Origin: Lichenibacterium ramalinae
GTDB taxonomy: Bacteria; Pseudomonadota; Alphaproteobacteria; Rhizobiales; Beijerinckiaceae
Length of the DNA stretch: 64,000 nt
Direction of reading: 5' to 3'
Assembly (NCBI RefSeq): GCF_004137085.1
Contig: NZ_QYBC01000003.1
Coordinates: forward strand, 234,217 to 298,216
The notes below the pieces were generated by a model, which made no database searches, was not told where the DNA came from, and saw only the letters and a program-made list of their open reading frames with translations. Both the position numbers and the translations under genes were made by a program. Shown here piece after piece: positions 26,209-34,669 of the stretch (its first letter is position 1; every line of letters starts with the position of its first letter).

Positions 26209-27753
26209 TCACGTCCGCGACGACGGGGCATAGAACGGCTCGCGCGCCGGCATGTCCTTGAGGTAGTCGGCGTAGAACGCCTCGACGTGGGGGAAGACCT
26301 GGCGGCGCAGCACGCGGCTCGTCTTCTCGGCCTCGGTGCGGGGGCGCGCCAGCGCTTCGGCGATCTCGGCCAGCACCTTGTCGCGGTCGACGTTGAGGAA
26401 CCGCCCCTTCTCGTAGACGAGCTTGCCGCCCACCACGGTGGCGTCGACATGTTCGGTCTTGGCGCGCTGGATCAGGGCGTCGAGCATCGGCACGTCGTCG
26501 TCCTGGTAGGGGTAGAAGGCGCGCTCCACGTCGATCAGCACGGCATCGGCCATCCGGCCCGCCTCGAGCCTGCCGATGCTGGCGCCGAAGGCCGTGGTCA
26601 TGGCGCCCCCTTCGGTCGCCATCTTCAGCACCTGCGGGCAGGAGGGCACGTCCGCCTCGCGCATGCCCGGCACGCGATGCACCCGGAGGGCCAGCCGCAT
26701 CTCCTGCAGCATGTCGCGATCCTCGTTAATCCCCGCCTCGTCGAGCCCCATCCCGACCGTCACGCCCTTGGCTTCGAAGGCGTTGAGCGGCGCGACGCCG
26801 CTGCGCAGCCGGAGGTTCGAGGAGCAGTTGTGGCAGATGCAGGTGCCGGTCGAGGCCGCGACCTCGATGTCCTCCTCGGTCAGCCACACCCCGTGGCCGA
26901 GCGTCATGCCGGGGCCGAGCAGGCCGAGCCGGTGGAGATGCTTGACGGCCGTCGTCCCGGTGCGCCGGCGGGCATATTCCTTCTGGTAGACGGTCTCGAG
27001 CAGGTGCATGTGCATCGGCACCCGCGCGGCGTCGGCCTTTTCCTTCAAGGCCAGGAGCCCGTCGTCGGTGACCCAGTGGAGGTTGGCGGGCGCGAGCTGG
27101 ATGCGGGTGAGGCTCTGGCCCCGGTTCTCGACCGTCAGCTGGTCGAACAGCGTGAGGTAGTCGGCGAAGGGCATGCGTTGGCGCTCGAGGTGGGGGGCCA
27201 GCAGGGCCGCCGTCTCGGCCGGCAGGCGCTTCAGGAAGTCCTCGTCGGCCTCGTAGACCAGGCGGTTCTGCTCGCGGACCGCGAAGCAGTAGGAGGCCCG
27301 CATGCCCAGCATGCGATAAGCGTCCAGCACCTTGGTGGAACAGGCGTGGATGTGGGACAGTGGCCCGGGAATCCAGCCGTGGATGTGCTGCACGGTTGTG
27401 ATGCCGGAGGCCAGCATCTCGAAGGCCGAATACAGCGTGTCGAGCGTGAGGTCGACGGCGCGTCCCGAGATGCGGCTGGCGAACCACAGCTCCAGGGCGT
27501 AATCGGGCGAGCCGAGCTGCAGGGGCGTCAGGCCGACGTGGTGGTGGCTGTTGACGAAGCCCGGCAGCACGACGTGCTTCGACGAGCCGTAGGTCGGCGC
27601 TGCGGGGTATTTCCGCCGCATGGCTTCGGCGTCGCCGACCTCGACCACGATGCCGTCGCGGTGGACCACGGCGGCGTCCCGCAGCACGGTGGCGCGGTCC
27701 CGGTTCTCGACCCCGGTGACCACCCAGCCACCGACAAGCAAATTCTCCGACAT
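26209..27753 (-). CDS. Metal-dependent amidohydrolase (COG0402 deaminase/chlorohydrolase type)
   Basis: 514 aa cytosolic TIM-barrel hydrolase. Metal-site motifs are in order: PGFVNSHHHVG (about residue 64), MHLLET (about 252), GHGVWLTEEDI (about 290) and the late Asp in GMGLDEAGINEDRD (about 338). COG0402 members deaminate or dechlorinate purines, pterins and triazines. The extra residues before the C-terminus exceed the usual 450 aa. It reads towards the small-protein gene and away from its GntR neighbour on the same strand. The island context favours an aminated purine, pterin or triazine; the substrate is not readable from the motifs. Confidence 0.85.
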   Translation of the reverse strand: MSENLLVGGWVVTGVENRDRATVLRDAAVVHRDGIVVEVGDAEAMRRKYPAAPTYGSSKHVVLPGFVNSHHHVGLTPLQLGSPDYALELWFASRISGRAVDLTLDTLYSAFEMLASGITTVQHIHGWIPGPLSHIHACSTKVLDAYRMLGMRASYCFAVREQNRLVYEADEDFLKRLPAETAALLAPHLERQRMPFADYLTLFDQLTVENRGQSLTRIQLAPANLHWVTDDGLLALKEKADAARVPMHMHLLETVYQKEYARRRTGTTAVKHLHRLGLLGPGMTLGHGVWLTEEDIEVAASTGTCICHNCSSNLRLRSGVAPLNAFEAKGVTVGMGLDEAGINEDRDMLQEMRLALRVHRVPGMREADVPSCPQVLKMATEGGAMTTAFGASIGRLEAGRMADAVLIDVERAFYPYQDDDVPMLDALIQRAKTEHVDATVVGGKLVYEKGRFLNVDRDKVLAEIAEALARPRTEAEKTSRVLRRQVFPHVEAFYADYLKDMPAREPFYAPSSRT

Positions 27754-27844
27754 CGCTGAACCCTGGTTTCGGCGGGCCGCCGCGCGGCGGCCCCGGTCGC
27801 CGGGGTTTTGCAAACCGCGTACCGCAGCGGAACGACCGGGGGCG

Positions 27845-28570
27845 TCAGGCCCCGGCCGGTGCCACGACGGCCTGCAGGACGGCCCGGAGGCTGATGCCGC
27901 CGCGTGGCTGCGGCGACAGGTCGAGGCCCTGTTCCAGCGCCCCGAGATGCGCCTCCATCTCCCGTGCGGCGCCCTCGGCATCGCCCGCCGCCATGAGGTC
28001 GATCAGGCGCCGGTGCTCGTGGGTCCGGCAGCCCGACGAGCCCGGACGCTGGTGGACCGAGATGGCCAGGATGGTGCGGGATACGAGTTCGCGCAGCATG
28101 GCGGCCACGATGGGATTGCCGGTGAGGTCCGCCATGATCAGGTGGAAGTCGCCCGAGAGGCGCAGGGCCGCCGTCTCGTCCCCCTCCCGATGAGCCCGGT
28201 CCTCGGCATCGGCGCAGGCGACGAGCGGGGCGAGGCCGCCTTCGCGCCTGGTGCCGCAGAGGCAGCGCACGATCCCGCCCTCCAGCATGCGGCGGGCGCC
28301 GAACAGGTGCTTGGCTTCGTCGAGCGGCGGCTGGGCCACGAAGGCACCGCGGTGGGGCACCAGCGTCACGAGGCCCTCGTCGCCGAGCCGCGCCAGGGCC
28401 CAGCGGACGGGGCCGCGCCCGCACCCGAACGTGTCGGCGATGACGTCCTCGGTCAGCTTGGTGCCGGGCGGCAGCCGCCGACCCACGATGGCCTCGCGCG
28501 TCGCCGCGAAGATGCGCTGCTTCACGGCCCCGGCCGCGGCCTCGCGCGCCGCCTCAGAGCCGTCCGGCAC
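27845..28570 (-). CDS. GntR family regulator, FCD subfamily
   Basis: 241 aa: winged helix (about residues 15-80, FGCGRGPVRWALARLGDEG as recognition region) and FCD domain (about 90-215, with DFHLIMADL and HEHRRLIDLM). It is the first gene upstream of the amidohydrolase on the same strand, and divergent from the long + strand operon starting near 28751. A perfect palindrome 29 bp upstream of the start is its probable operator. Confidence 0.85.
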   Translation of the reverse strand: MPDGSEAAREAAAGAVKQRIFAATREAIVGRRLPPGTKLTEDVIADTFGCGRGPVRWALARLGDEGLVTLVPHRGAFVAQPPLDEAKHLFGARRMLEGGIVRCLCGTRREGGLAPLVACADAEDRAHREGDETAALRLSGDFHLIMADLTGNPIVAAMLRELVSRTILAISVHQRPGSSGCRTHEHRRLIDLMAAGDAEGAAREMEAHLGALEQGLDLSPQPRGGISLRAVLQAVVAPAGA

Positions 28571-28598
28571 GGCGCCCTCCGCTTGGGCGTTCCGCCCA

Positions 28599-28612
28599 GA
28601 TTGTTAACAATC
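28599..28612. promoter_or_regulatory. Perfect 14-bp palindrome GATTGTTAACAATC, probable GntR operator
   Basis: The palindrome is exact over 14 bases. It lies in the divergent gap between the GntR gene (start 28570) and the + strand transporter/hydrolase operon. A second imperfect dyad around TTGTGCACGA follows at about 28624-28633. Either could be bound by the adjacent FCD-GntR protein and control both directions. Confidence 0.55.
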
Positions 28613-28750
28613 CAAGTTCGATTTTGTGCACGATCTGAAAGCCGCTTCGTCAACATTCTGCTGCCGCGAGGCGTGCCAGAGCTTCACCCGGCTTGTCCAG
28701 CGCCGGGCAGCGCGTGGCACGGGCGTTTGGCATGGGCTTTGCGAAACGGC

Positions 28751-29710
28751 ATGCAATGTGGGGCCGCGCTGCGGGCCCGCGGTGTCGGTCCCTCACGCGG
28801 AACAGCAGCCTTGATCCTCACCCATGGCGGCGCCCTCTCGAACCTCCCGCTCTTCCTCGCGCTCGACGCGGGGCTCGTGGCGGCCCGGGGCGTCGACGTG
28901 ACGGCGCCCCCGCTGGCGGGCTTCGGGTCGACGGCGTCGCGGCTTCGCGACGGCACGGCGGATCTCGGGACGACGGGCTTCACCCAGCCGCTGGCCGATG
29001 CCGACGACGCCGACCCCCTGGTGATCGTGGCGGGGAGCGGGTTGCGCGGCATGGCGATCGTGGGGCGGCCCGGCACCGCGCTCGACGGCCTGTCGGGTCC
29101 GGTCGGCACCTTCGCCGACGACCCCATGCAGGTCCTGCTCGCCGACGCCGTCGCGCGATACGGCCTGGCGGATCGGGTCGAGGTCCGGTTCCTGTCCTCG
29201 CTCGCCGAGGCGGCGGGCGCGCTGGTGGCCGGCACCCTTGCTGCCGTCACCACGGTCGAGCCCTGGATCGGCCGGCTCCTCGGTCAGGGTTTCGCGCTCC
29301 TCAGCGACGGCACCGACCTGTGGGGGCGGGACTACCCCGATACGGTGCTGGTCGGGCGGCGCAGCACCGTCGCGGCCCGCCCCGAAGCCGTCACGGCCGT
29401 CATCGCCGCCATGCTCGATGCCGAAGCCCTGATCGCCCGGGACCCCGACGGGGCACTCGCCGCCGTGGCCCACCGCTTCCCGACCTTCTCGCCCGCCGAA
29501 CTGCGGGCGGGCCTCGCCGGCCAGCCGCCTCGGGTCGACCTCGGCGGCCTCGAGGCGGCCGTATTCGGCCGCTGGCCCACTGTCCGGCGCCTCGCCGGCC
29601 GTGCGGACGGTTCTCCGCCGCCCGGGCTCATTGACCTCACCTGCCTCGCCGCCGCGCTGCGCCGCGCGGACCGGGCCTCCGCTCCCGAAAGGATCTCGCA
29701 TGTCCATTGA
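28751..29710 (+). CDS. NMT1/SsuA-like substrate-binding protein without a signal peptide
   Basis: Up to 319 aa from the ATG at 28751; the family similarity only begins at the TTG at 28811 (HGGALSNLPLFLALDAGL). The rest follows the type-II binding-protein pattern (GTTGFTQPLADA, TVEPWIGRLLGQGF). No Sec, Tat or lipoprotein signal can be seen with either start, so the protein should stay in the cytoplasm unless a start was missed. It overlaps the next gene, a full Tat-exported binding protein, by 11 bp. The two share the segment DGTDLWG/DGTDVYG and appear to be tandem relatives. It may be a cytosolic sensor, a truncated duplicate, or a synthase-type THI5/NMT1 relative. Confidence 0.7.
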   Translation: MQCGAALRARGVGPSRGTAALILTHGGALSNLPLFLALDAGLVAARGVDVTAPPLAGFGSTASRLRDGTADLGTTGFTQPLADADDADPLVIVAGSGLRGMAIVGRPGTALDGLSGPVGTFADDPMQVLLADAVARYGLADRVEVRFLSSLAEAAGALVAGTLAAVTTVEPWIGRLLGQGFALLSDGTDLWGRDYPDTVLVGRRSTVAARPEAVTAVIAAMLDAEALIARDPDGALAAVAHRFPTFSPAELRAGLAGQPPRVDLGGLEAAVFGRWPTVRRLAGRADGSPPPGLIDLTCLAAALRRADRASAPERISHVH

Positions 29711-30764
29711 CCTGAAGCCTCCCGCGCCCGGCGTCTTCGCGAGCGCCGGCATCGACCGCCGCACCCTGCTGGCCCGCGCGGCCTGCGTGGGCGGCAGCCT
29801 CGCGGCGAGCCAGTTCCTGTGTTCCAGCCCGGCCGAAGCCGCGACGCTCACCACGCTCAAGGCCACCCACGGGACGGGCCTGTGCAACTGCCCGTTCTTC
29901 ATGGTCAAGGAGAAGGACTTCGGGAAGGCCGACGGCCTCGCGCTCGACTTCGTCACCACGCCGACCAACGCCGACATCGCGGCCCTGTTCGGCGCCGGCG
30001 TGGTCGACGTCTCCGTCGTGCCCTACACCAACTTCATGACGCTCTACGACGCCGGCGCGCCGGTGAAGATCGTGTCGGGCTCCGGCGTCCAGGGCTGCGT
30101 GATCGTGGCCCAGCCCGGCATCGCCTCGGCCCAGGACCTCAGGGGCAAGACGATCGGCACCTTCCAGGCCGACACGCTGGAGATGCTGCCGCTCGACTAC
30201 CTCAAGAAGGCCGGCATGAGCTTCGCCGACGTGAAGGTCCGCTACTTCGGCACCTCGCCGGAACTGGCGCAGGCCTTCATCGGCGGCAACATCGACGCCA
30301 TGTGCCACATCGAGCCCTATGCGTCGCAGGCGCTGGCCTCGCGCAACGGCGCCGTCAAGCTGTCGGACGGCACCGATGTCTACGGCCCGCTCTACACCGA
30401 CTGCGTCCTGGCGGTGCGCTCGAAGCTCATCCAGGAGAATCGCCCGGCCGTGAAGGCGCTCATCAAGGCCATGATGATGGGCCAGCACTTCGAGGAGACC
30501 GACCGGGAGGCGGCGATCAAGCTGACCACCCCCAAATACTTCAAGACCACCTTCGACGCGGCGCTCGACGCCTCCACCAAGCAGCCCGGCATGGTCGACC
30601 AGCGCAAGAACCAGGAGTTCATTCTCGGCCGCGCCCAGAACCTCAAGGACCTGCGCTACATCAAGGCGCTGCCGAGCGCCGACATCTTCGACTGGTCCAT
30701 GCTCAACGAGGTGATCGCCGAGAACCCCGACCTCTACGGCCAGCTGAAGCTGAAGTCCGCATGA
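29700..30764 (+). CDS. ABC transporter substrate-binding protein, NMT1/SsuA-like, Tat-exported
   Basis: 354 aa with a twin-arginine signal (IDRRTLLARAACVGGSL, cut near AEA-AT). The mature protein opens with LKATHGTGLCNCPFFMVKEK, contains two nearby cysteines, and has VDVSVVPYTNFMTLYDAGAP near residue 100. The ATG at 29700 has AAAGGA 8 bases upstream. The stop overlaps the permease start (ATGA). With the following permease and ATPase it forms a complete importer. Confidence 0.88.
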   Translation: MSIDLKPPAPGVFASAGIDRRTLLARAACVGGSLAASQFLCSSPAEAATLTTLKATHGTGLCNCPFFMVKEKDFGKADGLALDFVTTPTNADIAALFGAGVVDVSVVPYTNFMTLYDAGAPVKIVSGSGVQGCVIVAQPGIASAQDLRGKTIGTFQADTLEMLPLDYLKKAGMSFADVKVRYFGTSPELAQAFIGGNIDAMCHIEPYASQALASRNGAVKLSDGTDVYGPLYTDCVLAVRSKLIQENRPAVKALIKAMMMGQHFEETDREAAIKLTTPKYFKTTFDAALDASTKQPGMVDQRKNQEFILGRAQNLKDLRYIKALPSADIFDWSMLNEVIAENPDLYGQLKLKSA

Positions 30765-31654
30765 AGGCGCTCCCCCTGTCGGCGGGCGCGCTGCCCGCCG
30801 TCGCCTCGACGACCGTGCGGCGCGTGCGCTCGGTCAGGGGCGTCGCCGTCGCCTTCTGGTGGGTGCTCTCCATCGGGTGCTTCGCCGGCCTGTGGGAGGC
30901 GGCCTGGGCGGTCGGCTGGGCCGACCCGCTGCTGCTGCCCCCGCCGCACATCTTCCTGGCGCACTTCTCGGACCAGGCGCAGGCCTTCTCGTCGAGCGAC
31001 GTCATCGGCGAAGTGTCGACGGACAGCGCTTATCTGGCGCTGCTGACCACCATCGTGGCGTCGAGCCTGCGCGTCATCGCCGGGCTCGCGCTCGGCTTCA
31101 CCTGCAGCGTCGGCATGGGCCTGCTGATCCGCTACTTCAAGCCGTTCGGCAACATCACCCTGCCCACCATCACGCTGCTGGCGCCGATCTCGCCCATCGC
31201 CTGGCTGCCCGTCGCCATCTTCATCTTCGGCATCGGCAACCCGCCGGCGATCTTCATGGTCTTCATCTCTCTGTTCTTCGTCATGACGCTGTCGACGATC
31301 AGCCAGATCGATGCCGTGAGCCGGACCTACCTCAACGTGGGCGCCATCATGGGGGCGAGCCGCCGTCAGCTCTTCCTCCACGTCATCATCCCGGCCATCC
31401 TGCCGTCGCTGTTCATGACGCTGCGCATGAACCTCTTCGGCGCCTGGATGGTGGTACTGGTGGCGGAGGCGACGGGCGTCGGTAGCGGGCTCGGCCAGAT
31501 CGTCATGCTGGCCCGCAACACCTTCAACTCCAGCCTCTCGTTCTTCACCATGACGCTGATCGGCCTCGTGGGCTTCCTGTTCGACGTCGCGCTGCGTCAA
31601 ATCCAGAACCGGGTATTGTTCTGGGTGCCGCCGAGCGCCGTGGGGCGGCTCTGA
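30761..31654 (+). CDS. ABC transporter permease, nitrate/sulfonate/taurine type
   Basis: 297 aa, about six membrane segments, with the cytoplasmic loop GAIMGASRRQLFLHVIIPAI (about residue 202). It overlaps the binding-protein gene by 4 bp and the ATPase gene by 1 bp (TGATG), so all three are translationally coupled. A single permease gene here implies a homodimer, unlike the importer at 18.3-23.1 kb. Confidence 0.88.
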   Translation: MKALPLSAGALPAVASTTVRRVRSVRGVAVAFWWVLSIGCFAGLWEAAWAVGWADPLLLPPPHIFLAHFSDQAQAFSSSDVIGEVSTDSAYLALLTTIVASSLRVIAGLALGFTCSVGMGLLIRYFKPFGNITLPTITLLAPISPIAWLPVAIFIFGIGNPPAIFMVFISLFFVMTLSTISQIDAVSRTYLNVGAIMGASRRQLFLHVIIPAILPSLFMTLRMNLFGAWMVVLVAEATGVGSGLGQIVMLARNTFNSSLSFFTMTLIGLVGFLFDVALRQIQNRVLFWVPPSAVGRL

Positions 31655-32460
31655 TGGACCGCCCGCTGTCCGCCAAGCCCCCGCTCATCGCCTGCCGCGG
31701 CGTCGGCAAGCGATGGGAGACGGCGGGAGGCACCGTCACGGCACTCGACGGCATCGACCTCTTGGTCGACCGGCGCGAGTTCGTGGTCTTTCTCGGCCCG
31801 AGCGGCTGTGGCAAGAGCACGCTCCTCTACCTCATCGCGGGGCTCGAGCAGCTGACGAGCGGCACCATCTCGAGCGGGGGCGCCGAGGTGACCGGGCCGG
31901 GTACCGACCGCGGGCTGATCTTCCAGGAGTCTTCGCTGTTTCCCTGGATGTCGGTCGGTGAGAACGTCACCTTCGGGTTGAAGCTGCGCGGCATGGGAAC
32001 CGACGAGCGGCGCAGCCTTGCGGCCGATCTCCTGCGCAAGGTCGGCCTCGCCGATGCGGCCGACAAACGTCCCGACCAGCTTTCCGGAGGCATGCGCCAG
32101 CGGGCCGCCATGGCACGCGCCCTGGCGCTGCGGCCCGAGGTGCTGCTGCTCGACGAGCCCTTCGCGGCGCTCGACGTCCAGACCCGCTCCAAGATGCAGG
32201 ATTTCCTCATCGAGGTGTGGCGCGAGAGCGGCGCCTCGATGCTCTTCGTGACCCATCACATCGACGAGGCCGTGGGGCTGGCGGACCGGGTCGTGGTTTT
32301 CACGGCGCGGCCGGGCCGCATCAAGAGCATCGTGCCCGTCGACCTGCCGCGCCCGCGCGACCCTCGCAGCCCCGCGTTCCACGCCCTGTCCGACCACCTG
32401 ACCGACCTGCTGCGCGACGAGGTCGACCGCGCCTTCGCCGAGCAGGAGCGCGTGGCGTGA
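31654..32460 (+). CDS. ABC transporter ATPase, nitrate/sulfonate/taurine type
   Basis: 268 aa with Walker A GPSGCGKST (about residue 48), Q-loop IFQESSLFPWM, signature LSGGMRQRAAMA, Walker B VLLLDEPFAALD and H-loop VTHHIDEA. All key residues are present. Overlaps with both neighbours place it in the middle of a long operon (28.7-36.2 kb) that goes on to three hydrolase genes. Confidence 0.92.
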   Translation: MDRPLSAKPPLIACRGVGKRWETAGGTVTALDGIDLLVDRREFVVFLGPSGCGKSTLLYLIAGLEQLTSGTISSGGAEVTGPGTDRGLIFQESSLFPWMSVGENVTFGLKLRGMGTDERRSLAADLLRKVGLADAADKRPDQLSGGMRQRAAMARALALRPEVLLLDEPFAALDVQTRSKMQDFLIEVWRESGASMLFVTHHIDEAVGLADRVVVFTARPGRIKSIVPVDLPRPRDPRSPAFHALSDHLTDLLRDEVDRAFAEQERVA

Positions 32461-33305
32461 GCCTCGCGATCGCCGCCGCCCAGCTGCCGGGCTGCACGAT
32501 GGACCTCGCCGCCAACGTCGGGGTCGCCGAGGCGGCGGTCCGCGATGCCGCGCGCCGCGGCGCCCGCATCGTGGCCCTGCCCGAGATGGCGACGCTGCCC
32601 TACTTCTGCGGCGACGCCCCGGGGCCCTACCGGGCCTGGGCCGAGGCCGCCGACGGGCCGCTGGCCCACCGGTTCTCGGCCCTCGCGGCCGAAACCGGCA
32701 CGGCCGTCTTCCTGCCCTTCTACGAGCGCGACGCCGCCACAGGCCGTTACCACAATGCCGTCCTGGGGTTCGGGCCGGACGGGGTGGCGCTGCGTCGGGG
32801 CCCCGTCGCGCGCAAGCTTCACCTGCCGGTCGGCGACGACCCCCCGCCGGGCTTCGACGAGCGGGCGCATTTCGCGGCCGGCGATGCCCTGCACGTCGTC
32901 GAGGCCTGCGGGCTGCGCATCGGCGTGCTCGTCTGCTACGACCGCCGCTTCCCCGAAGCCTGGCGGGCGCTGCGCCGCCTCGGGGCCGATCTCGTCATCG
33001 TGCCGGTGGCGGGCAGCGGGGGCGACGACATGGACTTCTTCGTCGGCGAGATGCGCACCCACGCCCGCGAGAACGGGCTCGCCGTGCTCTGCGCCAACAA
33101 GGTCGGCGACGAATACGTGGGTGGGGGCATCGTCGACAACTACGGCTATTCGGCCGCCATCGGCGCCGACGGGGCTGTGCTGGCGTTGCGCCCGCGCCAG
33201 GAAGGGCCCGGCATCCTCCTCGCCGACCTCGACGCCGCCGCCATTCCGGAGGTCCGGCGCAGGCTGCGCTACTACGACGACCGCCGCCAGGACCTCTTCG
33301 CATGA
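32457..33305 (+). CDS. Carbon-nitrogen hydrolase (nitrilase superfamily)
   Basis: 282 aa. The Glu-Lys-Cys catalytic triad is visible: Glu in ALPEMATLP (about residue 42), Lys in ARKLHLPVG (about 121), Cys in GVLVCYDRRFPEAW (about 159). The family includes N-carbamoyl-D-amino acid hydrolases, beta-ureidopropionases and omega-amidases. The GTG start overlaps the ATPase stop (GTGA). Position after an importer and before an amidase suggests it hydrolyses a carbamoyl or amide group formed from the imported compound. Confidence 0.88.
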   Translation: MSLAIAAAQLPGCTMDLAANVGVAEAAVRDAARRGARIVALPEMATLPYFCGDAPGPYRAWAEAADGPLAHRFSALAAETGTAVFLPFYERDAATGRYHNAVLGFGPDGVALRRGPVARKLHLPVGDDPPPGFDERAHFAAGDALHVVEACGLRIGVLVCYDRRFPEAWRALRRLGADLVIVPVAGSGGDDMDFFVGEMRTHARENGLAVLCANKVGDEYVGGGIVDNYGYSAAIGADGAVLALRPRQEGPGILLADLDAAAIPEVRRRLRYYDDRRQDLFA

Positions 33306-34669
33306 GCCTCGCACCCGGCTCCGCCCTCGCGGTCGCCGACGCGGTCTGCCGGGGCCGCCGACGGGTCTCCGACGTCGTCGCCGAAGCCCTCGAGCGGATC
33401 GCGGCCCGCGACTCCGCCATCAATGCCGTCGTGACGGTCGACCCGGACGACAGCCTCCGCCAGGCCGCGGCGGTCGAGCGCCGCCTCGCCGCCGGCGAAC
33501 GCCCCGCCCTCGCGGGCGTGCCGGTCGTGGTGAAGGATGCCGTCTGGGTCGCGGGCTGGCGCGTCACCCAGGGTTCGCGGCTCTTCGCCGATTTCGTCGC
33601 GCCCCGGGACAATGTCGCGGTCGCGCGGCTGCGGGCCGCCGGCGCGGTCGTGGTCGGCATGGCCAACATGTCGGAGTTCGGCTGCAAGGGCGTGACCTCC
33701 AACCCCTTGCACGGCACGACACGCCATCCGCTCGACCCGGAGCTGACCCCCGGAGGCTCCAGCGGCGGCTGCGCCTCGGCGCTCGGGGCTGATCTCGTGC
33801 CGCTGGCGCTGGGCACCGATGGTGGCGGCTCGGCGCGCCGCCCCGCCGCCCATGCGGGCGTGGTCGGGTTCAAGCCTTCGGGCGGCATCCTGGCCAACGG
33901 GCCCGGCTTTCCGGGCGGCGGCTCGCTGACCTCGGTCCTCGCCCCGATGGCCCGCTCCGTCGCCGACGTCGCGGCGCTGTTCGCCGCCCTGCTCGGCGGC
34001 GACCCGGCCGATCCGCTGTCGGTGGCCTTGCCGGCGATGAGGGACGCCGGCGCGCCGAGGATCGCCTTCGCGCCCCGTCTCGGGCTCGACGTTCCGGTCG
34101 ACGCCGACGTGGCCGCCGCGGTCGCCGGGGCCGCCGCCCGCCTCGCCGAGGCGGGATACACCGTCGTCGACGCCGAACCCGATTGGCCCGACGGCGCTTC
34201 GGAACGCGCCCTCATGCCGCTGCAGTGGGATGGCGTCGCGCGGCTCCACGGCGAAGCCTGGCGCCGCGACCCCGCGCTGTTCGACCCCTACATCGCCGAC
34301 CAGATCGGCCGGGGCCTCGCCCAGCCCGCCGCCGACGTCGCGGCGGCGCGCGCCATGGCGGCGGCGGTCGCCCGGGCCGCCGACCTTTTCTTCGCGCGCC
34401 ACGATCTCGTCGTCGGCCCCACCACGCCCTGCGTGGCCTGGCGGCACGACAGGCTCGGGCCCGCCGAGATCGACGGACGCCCGGTCGACGACCGGGCCCA
34501 CGCGGTCTTCACGCCCTTCCTCAACCACGCCCTCGCCTCGGCCATCTCGATCCCCTGCGGCGTCGATCGCCGGGGCCTGCCGATCGGCCTGCAGATCGCC
34601 GGCCCCCGCTTCGCCGACCGCCGCGTCCTGGCGCTGGCGGGCGACGCCGAGCGCCTGCTCGCCGCATGA
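33302..34669 (+). CDS. Amidase-signature-family hydrolase
   Basis: 455 aa with the Ser-cisSer-Lys catalytic set: Lys in VVVKDAVWVAG (about residue 78), the glycine/serine stretch TPGGSSGGCASALGADLVP (about 155), and GTDGGGSARRPAAHAG (about 178). In the last motif Ala replaces the Ile usual after GGGS. Starts and ends overlap both neighbours (ATGA). Substrate not readable; it should release ammonia from an amide or ureide in the same pathway as the nitrilase-family enzyme. Confidence 0.9.
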   Translation: MSLAPGSALAVADAVCRGRRRVSDVVAEALERIAARDSAINAVVTVDPDDSLRQAAAVERRLAAGERPALAGVPVVVKDAVWVAGWRVTQGSRLFADFVAPRDNVAVARLRAAGAVVVGMANMSEFGCKGVTSNPLHGTTRHPLDPELTPGGSSGGCASALGADLVPLALGTDGGGSARRPAAHAGVVGFKPSGGILANGPGFPGGGSLTSVLAPMARSVADVAALFAALLGGDPADPLSVALPAMRDAGAPRIAFAPRLGLDVPVDADVAAAVAGAAARLAEAGYTVVDAEPDWPDGASERALMPLQWDGVARLHGEAWRRDPALFDPYIADQIGRGLAQPAADVAAARAMAAAVARAADLFFARHDLVVGPTTPCVAWRHDRLGPAEIDGRPVDDRAHAVFTPFLNHALASAISIPCGVDRRGLPIGLQIAGPRFADRRVLALAGDAERLLAA

